From assembly GCF_937952055.1 (NCBI RefSeq), contig NZ_CALFYO010000019.1, positions 248,001 to 312,000 on the forward strand: a stretch of 64,000 nt of DNA, read 5' to 3'. Under the pieces are notes generated by a model. The model saw only the letters and a list, made by a program, of their open reading frames with translations. It was not told where the DNA came from and made no database searches. This document shows positions 26,618 to 35,349 of this stretch, one piece after another. A program made the position numbers and the translations under genes. Source of the stretch: an uncultured Piscinibacter sp. GTDB lineage: Bacteria > Pseudomonadota > Gammaproteobacteria > Burkholderiales > Burkholderiaceae_C. The first letter of the stretch is position 1; the number at the start of each line of letters is the position of its first letter.

Positions 26618-29038
26618 TCACGGCAGGTTGTCCCCGGTCGGCACGCGCACCACCTGCCGCACCACCTGGCGGCGCAGCGCGCGCGGCTCGCCGCGGCGGA
26701 TCATCGTGTAGGCGCGCAGCCGGCGCGCGACGCGGCCGTTGACGGTGTCCTCGCGCGGCGCTTCCGGTGCGCCGGCGGGCAGGCCGGTGAGCAGTTCCAT
26801 CACGTCGTCGATGCCGTCCACGGCGCGCAGCGCGAAGCGGCCGGCCGCGACCGCCTCGACCACGTCCTCGCGCAGCATCAGGTGCGGCACGTTGGCGGCG
26901 GGCAGGATGACGCCCTGCGTGCCGTCCAGGCCGCGCGCCGCGCAGACGTCGAAGAAGCCCTCGATCTTCTCGGTCACGCCGCCCACGGCCTGCGCCTGCC
27001 CGAACTGGTTGACCGAGCCGGTGACGGCCCAGCCCTGACGCAGCGGCAGGTCGGCGATGGAGGACAGCAGCGCGGCCAGCTCGGCCAGCGAGGCGCTGTC
27101 GCCCTCGACCATGCCGTAGGTCTGCTCGAACACCAGGCTGCCGAGCAGCGAGTGCGGTTGCTGGCGCGAATACCGCGCGGCGAGGAAGGCTGACAGGATC
27201 ATCACGCCCTTGGCATGGATCGGTCCGCCGAGGTGCGTCTCGCGCTGCACGTCGATCACCTCGCCGTGGCCCAGGCGCGTCGTCGCGCTGATGCGGATGA
27301 CGGCGCCGAAGCGCTCGCCGCCGACCTCGTAGACCGACAGCCCGTTGACCTGGCCGATGCGCTCGCCGGTGGTGTCGATCATCAGGATGCCGCGCTGCAC
27401 GGCGTCGTGCAGCCGCTCGTGGATGCGGCCGGCGCGCCCGCGCCGCGCGGCGATGGCGCTGCGCACGTCGGACAACTCGATGGCGGCGGCCTGGCGCGAG
27501 CGTGCCATGTGGTCGGCTTCGTGCAGCACGTCGAGCAGGCGGCGCACCTGGGCGGTCAGGCGCGTGCTGTCCTCGGCGAGGCGCGCGGCGAGGTCGATGC
27601 AGGCGGCCAGCGCCGGCGCGTCCGGTGCGAGCAGTCCCGCCGCGCGCGCCTGAGCCGCCAGCGCGGCGGCAAGCGAGCGCACCGTGTCGGTGGCGCGCGG
27701 CATGTCGTCGCCGAGGTCGGCGACGACGCGGAAGAGCTGGTCGAACTCCTCGTCGTAGGCCTGCAGCAGCGTGCAGATCTCGCGCGTGCCCACCAGCACG
27801 ACCTTCACCTTCAGCGGGATCGGCTCGGGCTCGAGCTGCACCGTGGAGATCACGCCGAGCTGCTCGGCCACCGCCTCGATGCGGATCTCGCCGCGCAGCA
27901 GCGCGCGTTTCAGCGTCGCCCAGGCGAAGGGCTGGGTGAGCAGCTTGACCGCATCGATCAGCAGGTGGCCACCGTTGGCGCGGTGCAGCAGCCCGCCCTT
28001 GATGAGACGGAAGTCGGTCAGCAGCATGCCGAAGCGGGCGATGTGGTCGACGCGCCCGACCAGGTTGGGCACGCTGGGCAGGTCGGCCTCGACCAGTGCC
28101 TTGCCATCCTCGGCGGTGGCGTCGAGCAGCAGGTTGACCTCGTAGCGCGACAGGTCGGCGCGGTCCTCGCTCGCCTCGCCGCTGGACTCCTCCTCGCCGG
28201 GGCTGCGGAAATCCTCGGCATGCTCGACGACGTCGGCAGCCACGGAGTCGAGCCAGGCCGCCACCTTGGGCAGGTCCACATGGCGCTCGCGGATGTCCTC
28301 CAGCGCGTGGTCGGCGGCGACGCGCGTCATGCTGCGGTTGAGCTCGCGCACGCGGTCGGCATGCTCCTTGCGCAGGCGCATCGAGGCGCGCAGCGCGCGC
28401 ACCAGCTGGTCCTGAACCTCGGCCATGGCTTTCTGCAGCTCGGCGCGCTGCTCCTGCGGCAGGCTCTCGAACACCTGCGGCGGCATCACCTCGCCGTCCT
28501 TCTGCGGCGCGACGGTGAAGCCCACCGGCGTGCGCACCATTGCCAGGCCGCGGCGGTGCGCCTCCTTGCCCACCTCGATGAAGGACTGCTCGGCGCGCTC
28601 CTTGAACTCGGCGTCGATGCGCTCGACCTCGGTGGCGTACTCCTCCGACTCGAACATCGTGCGGATCATCGTGCGCAGGTCGCGCACCAGCGTCTTCATC
28701 TCGTCGCGCAGCGCCGTGCCGCGGCCGGCCGGCAGTTGCAGCGCGAGCGGCTTGTGCGGTTGCGCGAAGTGGTTGACGTAGACCCAGTCGGAGCGTGTCA
28801 CGCCGTCGCTGCGCAGATGCCCGTCGACCGCGTGGCGCACCAGCGCGCGCCGCCCGCTGCCCGGCGGTCCGGCGACGAACAGATGGTGGCCGGCATGCGG
28901 CGTGGCGATGGCGTACTGCACGGCTGCGGCGGCACGCGGCTGGCCGACGATGACGCCGTGCGGCGGGACATCGACGGCGAGCGACGCGGGGTCGCAGCGG
29001 GTCAGCAGTTCGCCGGGGGCGAGTGGTCGTGCAGCCAT
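26618..29038 (-). CDS. Lon-related ATP-dependent protease (AAA_32/LonB-like)
   Basis: 806 residues. The N-terminal ATPase part has GPPGSGRRALVRHAV (57-71) with Arg replacing the usual P-loop Lys, as is normal in this Lon-related group. Later blocks are NGGHLLIDAVKLLTQPFAW and the FVVG-like EPEPIPLKVKVVLVGTRE. The C-terminal peptidase domain has the catalytic Ser in EGDSASLAELAALLS and the Lys in GVTEKIEGFFDVC, the Ser/Lys dyad of Lon. No classical Lon N-terminal substrate domain is present. It probably degrades misfolded or specific substrates under stress. It is divergent from the penicillin-binding protein and follows the Usp-like gene on the opposite-strand side. Confidence 0.9.
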   Translation of the reverse strand: MAARPLAPGELLTRCDPASLAVDVPPHGVIVGQPRAAAAVQYAIATPHAGHHLFVAGPPGSGRRALVRHAVDGHLRSDGVTRSDWVYVNHFAQPHKPLALQLPAGRGTALRDEMKTLVRDLRTMIRTMFESEEYATEVERIDAEFKERAEQSFIEVGKEAHRRGLAMVRTPVGFTVAPQKDGEVMPPQVFESLPQEQRAELQKAMAEVQDQLVRALRASMRLRKEHADRVRELNRSMTRVAADHALEDIRERHVDLPKVAAWLDSVAADVVEHAEDFRSPGEEESSGEASEDRADLSRYEVNLLLDATAEDGKALVEADLPSVPNLVGRVDHIARFGMLLTDFRLIKGGLLHRANGGHLLIDAVKLLTQPFAWATLKRALLRGEIRIEAVAEQLGVISTVQLEPEPIPLKVKVVLVGTREICTLLQAYDEEFDQLFRVVADLGDDMPRATDTVRSLAAALAAQARAAGLLAPDAPALAACIDLAARLAEDSTRLTAQVRRLLDVLHEADHMARSRQAAAIELSDVRSAIAARRGRAGRIHERLHDAVQRGILMIDTTGERIGQVNGLSVYEVGGERFGAVIRISATTRLGHGEVIDVQRETHLGGPIHAKGVMILSAFLAARYSRQQPHSLLGSLVFEQTYGMVEGDSASLAELAALLSSIADLPLRQGWAVTGSVNQFGQAQAVGGVTEKIEGFFDVCAARGLDGTQGVILPAANVPHLMLREDVVEAVAAGRFALRAVDGIDDVMELLTGLPAGAPEAPREDTVNGRVARRLRAYTMIRRGEPRALRRQVVRQVVRVPTGDNLP

Positions 29039-29071
29039 CGGGCGATGCTAGGCGGGCCGCCCGGCGGCGAA

Positions 29072-29085
29072 TTGAGCCGTGTCAT
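29072..29085. promoter_or_regulatory. Weak FNR-type element between lon-like and PBP genes
   Basis: TTGAGCCGTGTCAT has one mismatch from TTGA-N6-TCAA and lies 34 bp upstream of the Lon-like start. It is much less convincing than the other sites. Confidence 0.3.
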
Positions 29086-29129
29086 GTCCGGTAACAGCGG
29101 CAAGCGCCGTGGCAGGACAATCCGCATCC

Positions 29130-31358
29130 ATGGAAGCTTCCCGAGTACAGCGCCTGGCTGCGGCTGCGGCACGCCACGCGCCGCGCGTGCTGCGCGTGGG
29201 CGCCATGGCGCTGCTGGGCGCGGTGCTGTTGCTGGTCGGCTACGCCCTGGTCCTGCTGCCCTTCACACCGGCGGTGGACAAGCTGCTTGCCGCGCGCGAC
29301 GACAAGCCCAGCGTGCTGCTCGCGGCCGACGGCTCCGTGCTCGCCACCTTCCGCCGCACGCCGCGCGAATGGGTGCCGCTCGCGCGCATCCCGACGCACG
29401 TGGTGGACGCACTGATCGCCACCGAGGACCATCGCTTCTGGCAGCACCCCGGCGTCGACTGGCGGCGCAGCCTGTCGGCGGTGGCGCACAGCCTGGCCGG
29501 CGACGCACAGGGCGGCTCGACGATCACGCAGCAGCTCGCGCGCAATGCCTTCCCGGAGGAGGTCGGCCGCGCGCGCACCGCCACGCGCAAGCTCAAGGAG
29601 CTGATCACCGCGATCAAGCTGGAGCGGCGCTATTCGAAGCGCGAGATCCTCGAGGCCTACCTCAACACCGTCTCGTTCCACTACAACGCGTTCGGCATCG
29701 AGATGGCCGCGCGCACCTATTTCGACAAGCCGGCGCAGAAGCTGACGGTGGCCGAAGGCGCGACGCTGATCGGCCTGCTCAAGGGCACGCGCGTCTACAA
29801 CCCGGTGCTGCACCCCCAGCGCGCGCTCGAGCGACGCAACGTCGTGCTGGCGCAGATGCTCAAGCATGGCAAGCTCACTGCCGCCGAACACCAGCGCATG
29901 CGCCAGCGCCCGCTGCGCCTGGACTTCGAGCGCCAGGATCTCGGCACCGGTCCGGCGCCACACTTCGCCGAGGCGGTGCGGCGCTGGCTGCTCGGCTGGA
30001 GCGAGCCGCTGGGGCTCGACCTGTACGCCGACGGGCTGATGGTGCAGTCGGCGATCGATCCGAAGCTGCAACGCATCGCCAACCAGGCGGTGGCGCGCCA
30101 GCTCGACGCGCTGCAGGCGGTGGCCGACGTCGAATGGGGGCGCAGCAGCGCCGCCTTGCTGTCCACGCGCAGCGCCGCCTACGTGCAGGCGCGCGGCAAG
30201 ACCGAGCCGTTCGGCCACTTCTGGTCCACGCGCCGCGAACTGGTCGACGAGTTCGTGCGCGAGTCGCCGGAGTATGCCGAGCTCGTCGATGCCGGCCACT
30301 CGAAGGACGAGGCCGTGGCCGCGCTGCGCTCGGATGCCGGCTTCATGGCGGCGCTGCGCGAGCGCAAGACGCGGCTGGAGGCCGGCTTCGTGGCCATCGA
30401 CCCGACCAGCGGCGCGGTGCGCGCCTGGGTGGGCAGCCGCGACCACGGGCTCGGTGCCTTCGATCACGTGCAGCGCTCGCGCCGCCAGCCCGGTTCCACC
30501 TTCAAGCCCTTCGTCTACGCGGCGGCGCTCGAGGCCGGCATCGCCCCGCAGCGCGAGTTCGACACGCGCGGCGTGAGCCTGCGCCTGCCCAACGGCACGC
30601 GCTGGCAGCCGCGCGACATGGGCGCCGCGCCCGACGGCCGTTCGACCATGGAAGATGGCCTGGTGTTCTCGCGCAACAGCGTCACGGCGCAACTGATCGG
30701 CGAGGTCGGCGCCGACACGGTGCAGCGCATGGCGCAGCGGCTCGGCGTGCGCGAGAGCCCGCTGGAGGCGGTGCCTTCGCTGGCGCTGGGCACCAGCCCG
30801 GTGAGCCTGCTGGAGATGACGAGTGCCTACGCGACCATCGCCGCGCAGGGCGAGTTCCACACACCGCTGCTGGTGACGAAGGTGAGCGACGCGAACGGCA
30901 GGCTGCTGATGCAGGTCGCCCCGGCGGCAGGCACGCCGGGCGAGCGCGTGATGGACAGCCGTGTCGCCGTGGAGCTGATCGACATGCTGCGCGGCGCGGT
31001 GGACCGCGGCACGGGGCAGGGCGTGCGCGGCACCTGGGGCATCCAGGCCGACGTGGCAGGCAAGACCGGCACCACGCAGAACAACACCGACGGCTGGTTC
31101 ATCCTCATGCAGCCGCAGCTGGTTGCCGGCGCCTGGGTCGGATTCAACGACCCGCGCGTGACGTTGCGCAGCGAGCACTGGGGGCAGGGCGCGCACAACG
31201 CGCTGCACGTCGTCGGTGACGCGATGCGCCAGGCGCTGGCGCAGCGCCTGGTCGACCCGCGCGCCGAGTTCCCTTCGGCGGCGGGTGCGGCGCTGCGCGA
31301 GTTCGTGCGCAGCGCCGGCGAGACGCTGCGGCGCTGGTTCGGCATCGCGGAACCTTGA
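29130..31358 (+). CDS. Bifunctional penicillin-binding protein (class A, glycosyltransferase/transpeptidase)
   Basis: Makes and cross-links peptidoglycan on the outer side of the cytoplasmic membrane. About 742 residues with one N-terminal membrane helix (about 24-46). The GT51 glycosyltransferase has the catalytic-Glu motif IATEDHRFWQHPGVD, GGSTITQQLARN and RRYSKREILEAYLN. The transpeptidase has SxxK in QPGSTFKP, SxN in SRNSVTAQLI and KTG in VAGKTGTTQ. All three motifs are intact. The start ATG 29130 is preferred over a GTG 51 bases upstream because the helix then begins at the usual distance. PBP1a/1c-like, but no specific type is assigned. Confidence 0.93.
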   Translation: MEASRVQRLAAAAARHAPRVLRVGAMALLGAVLLLVGYALVLLPFTPAVDKLLAARDDKPSVLLAADGSVLATFRRTPREWVPLARIPTHVVDALIATEDHRFWQHPGVDWRRSLSAVAHSLAGDAQGGSTITQQLARNAFPEEVGRARTATRKLKELITAIKLERRYSKREILEAYLNTVSFHYNAFGIEMAARTYFDKPAQKLTVAEGATLIGLLKGTRVYNPVLHPQRALERRNVVLAQMLKHGKLTAAEHQRMRQRPLRLDFERQDLGTGPAPHFAEAVRRWLLGWSEPLGLDLYADGLMVQSAIDPKLQRIANQAVARQLDALQAVADVEWGRSSAALLSTRSAAYVQARGKTEPFGHFWSTRRELVDEFVRESPEYAELVDAGHSKDEAVAALRSDAGFMAALRERKTRLEAGFVAIDPTSGAVRAWVGSRDHGLGAFDHVQRSRRQPGSTFKPFVYAAALEAGIAPQREFDTRGVSLRLPNGTRWQPRDMGAAPDGRSTMEDGLVFSRNSVTAQLIGEVGADTVQRMAQRLGVRESPLEAVPSLALGTSPVSLLEMTSAYATIAAQGEFHTPLLVTKVSDANGRLLMQVAPAAGTPGERVMDSRVAVELIDMLRGAVDRGTGQGVRGTWGIQADVAGKTGTTQNNTDGWFILMQPQLVAGAWVGFNDPRVTLRSEHWGQGAHNALHVVGDAMRQALAQRLVDPRAEFPSAAGAALREFVRSAGETLRRWFGIAEP

Positions 31359-31372
31359 GGCGACGCGCGCGC

Positions 31373-32191
31373 CTATCGCCTCGACGCCGGCGGCGTTGCG
31401 GCCGCACGAGCCAGGTTGGCGGCGATCAGCGCCGCCGCCAGTGTCACCAGCCACGAGAAGTACAGCCACAGCAGGAAGACCGGAAAGACCGCGAAGGCGC
31501 CGTAGACCGCCTTGTAGGTCGGGATCTTCAGCAGGTAGGCCGTGAAGCCGCGCTTACCCAGCTCGAGCGCGACGCTGGCGATCAGGCCGCCGGCGATCGC
31601 ATCGCGCCGCCGCACTCTGGTGTTCGGCATGAAGTAGAACAGGCACGCCAGGCCTGCCCAGCTCAGCAGGGCCGGGCCCAGGTCGAGCACGAACCGCGCC
31701 CGCGGCGGCAGGGGCCCGATCCAGCCGAGCGACGCCCCCAGCACGGTCGACGTGGCCCAGAGGCTCACCCCGAGTGCGGGCGGGCCGACGGCGAGCATCA
31801 CCAGGTACAGGCCGACACGCCGCAGGAGCGGCCGGCGCCGCTTCACGTTCCAGATCTGGTTGAGCGCGTTCTCCACCGTCAGCAGCATCGCGACCGCCGT
31901 GCCCAGCAGGAAGAGCGCGCCCAGCCAGGTCAGGCCGCTGGCATTGGCGGCGAACTGCCTCAAGGTCTCGAGCACGGTGCGCGAGATCTCGACCGGCAGC
32001 AGGCTCCTCAGCAGATGCTCCTCGAGCGCCGCCTGGAACCGGCCGAACGCCGGGAAGCGGGTGAACAGCGCCAGGCTGACGGCCAGCAGCGGAACCGCGG
32101 ACAGCAGGCTGGTGAACGCCAGCGTGCCCGCCACCTGGGGCAGGCGTTCCTGCCGTGCACGGCGCAGGGTGAGGCGGGTCAGGCTGAACAT
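31373..32191 (-). CDS. YihY/BrkB-family membrane protein
   Basis: About 272 residues with six predicted membrane helices. It starts MFSLTRLTLRRARQERLPQ, then VAGTLAFTSLLSAVPLLA, with LTVENALNQIWNVKRRRPL and a C-terminal SWLVTLAAALIAANLA. This matches the YihY/BrkB family, once misannotated as RNase BN and now thought to be a membrane transporter or envelope protein of uncertain function. The start ATG 32191 gives a normal N-terminus. A longer frame exists but lacks family similarity. Its stop is 14 bases from the PBP stop. Confidence 0.85.
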   Translation of the reverse strand: MFSLTRLTLRRARQERLPQVAGTLAFTSLLSAVPLLAVSLALFTRFPAFGRFQAALEEHLLRSLLPVEISRTVLETLRQFAANASGLTWLGALFLLGTAVAMLLTVENALNQIWNVKRRRPLLRRVGLYLVMLAVGPPALGVSLWATSTVLGASLGWIGPLPPRARFVLDLGPALLSWAGLACLFYFMPNTRVRRRDAIAGGLIASVALELGKRGFTAYLLKIPTYKAVYGAFAVFPVFLLWLYFSWLVTLAAALIAANLARAAATPPASRR

Positions 32192-32446
32192 GTGGCTCGG
32201 GCGCCCGGTGCGAACGGGGGTGGGGCGGCAACGGGGATTGTGAGTGTCTCTGACCGGCCAGCACCGGTCAGCCGCCCCAGTGCCGACGACCCACTCCAGT
32301 CCCGGGGCGCTCAAGGTCGCCACGGATCAATGCGAGCATGCGCAAGCCATTCGCGTCAGAACGCCTCATGCCAATGCAACGTCGCCGTCGATGATCTAGA
32401 CCAACAGATCCGATGTGTGCCGACCCGGGGGCACTCTCAACGGACG
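32192..32446. other. Intergenic region, apparently decayed
   Basis: 255 bases between the YihY gene start and the stop of the exported-protein gene. I see no recognisable gene, terminator or palindrome. Confidence 0.4.
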
Positions 32447-33256
32447 CTAGCCGGGCGGTGGCTTCGGAAGCGCATCGAGGACATCTTTGCCTAGCTGGAC
32501 CACGAGATTCCGCAGCAGCTGACTTCCAATGTCCGGATTCTTGGCCCATTGCGCGACCGACAGCGAGCTCGCTCTGTCCAGCATGACGCTCGGGGTCGAC
32601 GTCACGTCCGTGCCTGGAGACGCCAAGCGCATCTCCGCCGAGACCCGCATCCGCATCGAACATGTCTTAGGCTGCGGTTCGATATTGAAGGACACGTCGG
32701 CGACCACGAGCAGGGGGGCGGAGAGTCTCCTGCCGACTTCCTCCAACGCCTGAGCGCCTTGCGGGTTCGCCGCACCTTTTGGCTCAACCTCGAGCGTCAA
32801 CTCGCGACCACGCCGGGCAAGATCCAGTCGCACGGCCTCTTCAAGCAACTTGAGCGCGGTACGCCGAACCTCTGGTGGATCGAGCCACTGGGGCGGGTTC
32901 GTCACCGTCAATTCGACCCAGCTGTCTGCGCATTCCGGCGGGAGGTCCAGAACCAAGGTCCCGTGGCGTTCGAGGACGTCAGGCGTCTGAGCCAACGCCC
33001 CGCCAAATGTCAAGAGCCCCGTGATCGACATCCAAAACAGCTCTCCGCCCAGTCCGGAGGTGTACCCGGCCCGCGTCGGCGCCCTCATATTCACCGCGAC
33101 AGTGCCCGGGCGCAGAACGAGAGGCGCCCGCCACGCATCCGAGTCAGCGCCAAGCGGAAGTTGCTTCATTGGAGGGTCGTTCTGGATTGCGCACCCTTGC
33201 GAGACCAGAATCGACATCAGAGCCAGCATCGCACTGAAGAGCCTCGCTGGACGCAC
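32447..33256 (-). CDS. Putative exported/lipoprotein of unknown function
   Basis: 269 residues. A signal-like N-terminus (MRPARLFSAMLALMSILVS) ends in QGCAIQ. Cys22 is a possible lipidation site but the lipobox is poor. The mature part contains LVLDLPPECADSWVELTVT and a region around LDPPEVRRTALKLLEEAV. I do not recognise the family. Its base composition and codon choice look less GC-rich than its neighbours, and it sits next to an insertion sequence, which suggests recent acquisition. The antisense strand also has a long open frame here, but the signal peptide favours this one. Confidence 0.6.
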   Translation of the reverse strand: MRPARLFSAMLALMSILVSQGCAIQNDPPMKQLPLGADSDAWRAPLVLRPGTVAVNMRAPTRAGYTSGLGGELFWMSITGLLTFGGALAQTPDVLERHGTLVLDLPPECADSWVELTVTNPPQWLDPPEVRRTALKLLEEAVRLDLARRGRELTLEVEPKGAANPQGAQALEEVGRRLSAPLLVVADVSFNIEPQPKTCSMRMRVSAEMRLASPGTDVTSTPSVMLDRASSLSVAQWAKNPDIGSQLLRNLVVQLGKDVLDALPKPPPG

Positions 33257-33563
33257 AGAAACTCCCGTCGAATTTACTTCGCGACAAACGCTACAAGGGG
33301 CGGGCAGGCTGGCGCCTGCGTCAACTCAAGCTGTCGTATCAGCGGCTTCAGGCTTCCGTCAACAGCTGGACCGGGCGAAACGGCTGCCCGCAGGTCAGCA
33401 AGCACAAGGGCTGATGCTTGTGACAACGTCTGACGCTCAGTGGCGCACTTCACTGGACTTTCGGCGCCCCCGCTGGAAGCCGCCTCGGACAGCGCTCTAG
33501 CGGAGCCCAGACGAGGCTTCGCAGGGTTCGTAGCGAACCACGCGCGGTATGTCCGCTTCGGGT
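33257..33563. other. Intergenic stretch left of the insertion sequence
   Basis: About 307 bases with no credible gene and a less GC-biased composition. This may be remnant sequence from an older element, but nothing is identifiable. Confidence 0.4.
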
Positions 33564-33581
33564 CGAGCCTGTGTGCAAACG
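33564..33581 (+). repeat. Left terminal inverted repeat of the IS element
   Basis: CGAGCCTGTGTGCAAACG, matching the inverted right end with three mismatches. Confidence 0.6.
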
Positions 33582-33642
33582 CTTGTTGAAGGCGCCGAGG
33601 CCGTCGCCTAGATTCTGGCAACGCCACGAAGCGGGCCAGGGC

Positions 33643-35079
33643 ATGAAGCGATTCATCGAAGGGGAAGAGCGAAGCCAGGTCACGCTGCTGCCAGAGTGCG
33701 TGGACGACTACATCGGCGAGGACAACCCGGTGCGTGTGGTCGACGCCTTTGTCGACGAGCTTCGACTTCAGAAGCTGGGCTTTGACGGTGCCGCACGCGC
33801 CGCCACCGGGCGGCCGTCTTATCACCCTGCGGTCCTCCTCAAGATCTACATCTACGGCTATCTCAACCGTGTGCAGTCCAGCCGGCGCCTGGAACGCGAG
33901 GCACAACGCAACGTCGAACTGATGTGGCTGACCGGACGCCTGGCGCCCGACTTCAAGACCATCGCCGACTTCCGCAAGGACCACGGCGAGGCGATCCGCA
34001 AGGTCTGCCGCGAGTTCGTGGTGCTGTGCCGTCGGCTGAAGCTGTTCACCGATGGCATCGTCGCCATCGACGGCAGCAAGTTCAAGGCGGTCAACAACCG
34101 CGACAAGAACTTCACCGACCGCAAGCTGCAGGCGCGAATGCAGCAACTCGAGGACAGCATCAAGCGCTACCTGGTCGAACTCGACCGAGCCGATCGCGAG
34201 CCCACGACAGTCCTTCCCAGCCGAGTCGATCACCTCAAGGAGAAGATCGCCAAGGTCAAGCAGCAGATGCAGGCCTTGGACGAGATCGGCGAGCGGATGA
34301 AGGCGTCAGAAGATGGACAACTCTCTCTGACCGACCCCGATGCGCGCTCCATGGCCACCAGCGGGCGAGGCACCGGCATCGTGGGCTACAACGTTCAGAC
34401 GGCCGTGGACGCCAAGCATCACATGATCGTCGCCCATGAGGTCACCAATGTCGGCCACGACCGAGAGCAACTGGCCCACATGGCCAAGCTCGCCAAGCGC
34501 GCCACCGGCCATGCCGATCTGATCGCCTTGGCGGACCGCGGCTACTACGAGGGCTACGAGATTCTCAAGTGCGAGCAGACTGGCGTCGCCGCGATCCTGC
34601 CCAAGCCGATGACCTCGAACAGCCAGGCCCAGGGGTACTTCGACAAGCGGGACTTCGTGTACGACGAGCGCAAGGATGAGTACCGCTGTCCGGCCGGGCA
34701 GATCGCCATCTACCGGTTCACGGCGGTCGAACACGGCAAGACGTTGCACAAGTACTGGACCTCGGCCTGCCCGAACTGCCCGATCAAGTCCAAGTGCACA
34801 CGCGGCGACTACAGACGCATCACGCGATGGGAGCACGAGCGCATCCTGGACATGGTGCAGGAGAGGCTGGACGGCGCTCCCGAGGCCATGCAAATTCGCC
34901 GGCAGACCGTCGAGCACGTGTTCGGAACGCTAAAGGCCTGGATGGGGTCGACCCACTTCCTGACCAAGACGCTGCCACGAGTACGAACCGAGATGAGCTT
35001 GCAGGTTCTGGCCTACAACCTGAAGCGAGCGATGAAGATACTCGGAACGCAGCCGCTGATCGCGGCGATTAGGTTGTAG
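33643..35079 (+). CDS. IS1182-family DDE transposase
   Basis: 478 residues from ATG 33643. It has an N-terminal DUF772-type domain (YHPAVLLKIYIYGYLNRVQSS and LTGRLAPDFKTIADFRKDHG). The DDE catalytic region has IVAIDGSKFKAVNNRDKNF as the first Asp region and DLIALADRGYYEGYE around the second. The Glu lies in the C-terminal RRQTVEHVFGTLKAWMGS. A Cys-rich insert (SACPNCPIKSKC) is typical of IS1182. The frame is intact, so the element may be active. The upstream 24 codons of the open frame precede the ATG and are not used. Confidence 0.93.
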   Translation: MKRFIEGEERSQVTLLPECVDDYIGEDNPVRVVDAFVDELRLQKLGFDGAARAATGRPSYHPAVLLKIYIYGYLNRVQSSRRLEREAQRNVELMWLTGRLAPDFKTIADFRKDHGEAIRKVCREFVVLCRRLKLFTDGIVAIDGSKFKAVNNRDKNFTDRKLQARMQQLEDSIKRYLVELDRADREPTTVLPSRVDHLKEKIAKVKQQMQALDEIGERMKASEDGQLSLTDPDARSMATSGRGTGIVGYNVQTAVDAKHHMIVAHEVTNVGHDREQLAHMAKLAKRATGHADLIALADRGYYEGYEILKCEQTGVAAILPKPMTSNSQAQGYFDKRDFVYDERKDEYRCPAGQIAIYRFTAVEHGKTLHKYWTSACPNCPIKSKCTRGDYRRITRWEHERILDMVQERLDGAPEAMQIRRQTVEHVFGTLKAWMGSTHFLTKTLPRVRTEMSLQVLAYNLKRAMKILGTQPLIAAIRL

Positions 35080-35204
35080 AGGAACGTAGGGACGAGCTAC
35101 AAGCCCTCGAAGGTCAACGCTCTCCGTCTGAACGAGATCGTCAAGCCAGGGACGTCAGCCCGCGCTTGCAGTAGCGGTAGCGCGCACCGGCACTGCTGCC
35201 AAGA

Positions 35205-35222
35205 CGTTTACACACGGCCTCG
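35205..35222 (-). repeat. Right terminal inverted repeat of the IS element
   Basis: Reverse complement reads CGAGGCCGTGTGTAAACG, mirroring the left end. Confidence 0.6.
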
Positions 35223-35349
35223 GTCGGCAGCGGTCGGTCAGACGATGCCGACGCGCCTCCGCTCGCGGCCGGACACGGACATCGGGGCCCAGCGACAGTT
35301 GTCGTCCGATTCCGAGACTCGGCCTGTTCCGCCCTGGACATGGCCGGGC
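35223..35349. other. Intergenic stretch right of the insertion sequence
   Basis: About 127 bases with no recognised feature. Confidence 0.35.

Larger units (their letters stand above)
33564..35222 (+). mobile_element. IS1182-type insertion sequence
   Basis: About 1.66 kb element holding one intact transposase. Imperfect terminal inverted repeats flank it. The left end reads CGAGCCTGTGTGCAAACG and the right end, as reverse complement, reads CGAGGCCGTGTGTAAACG. They match at about 15 of 18 positions. Boundaries are approximate. The short GGTCG occurs just outside or at both ends (33561-33565 and 35222-35226), but a target duplication is not proven. It appears to lie between genes, with no obvious gene interrupted. 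Confidence 0.75.

Noticed and set aside
27215..31219. 1334-residue open frame on the plus strand
   Set aside because: Runs antisense through the Lon-like gene and out-of-frame over the PBP gene. No family similarity.
33274..34233. 319-residue minus-strand frame across the IS
   Set aside because: Antisense shadow of the transposase gene.
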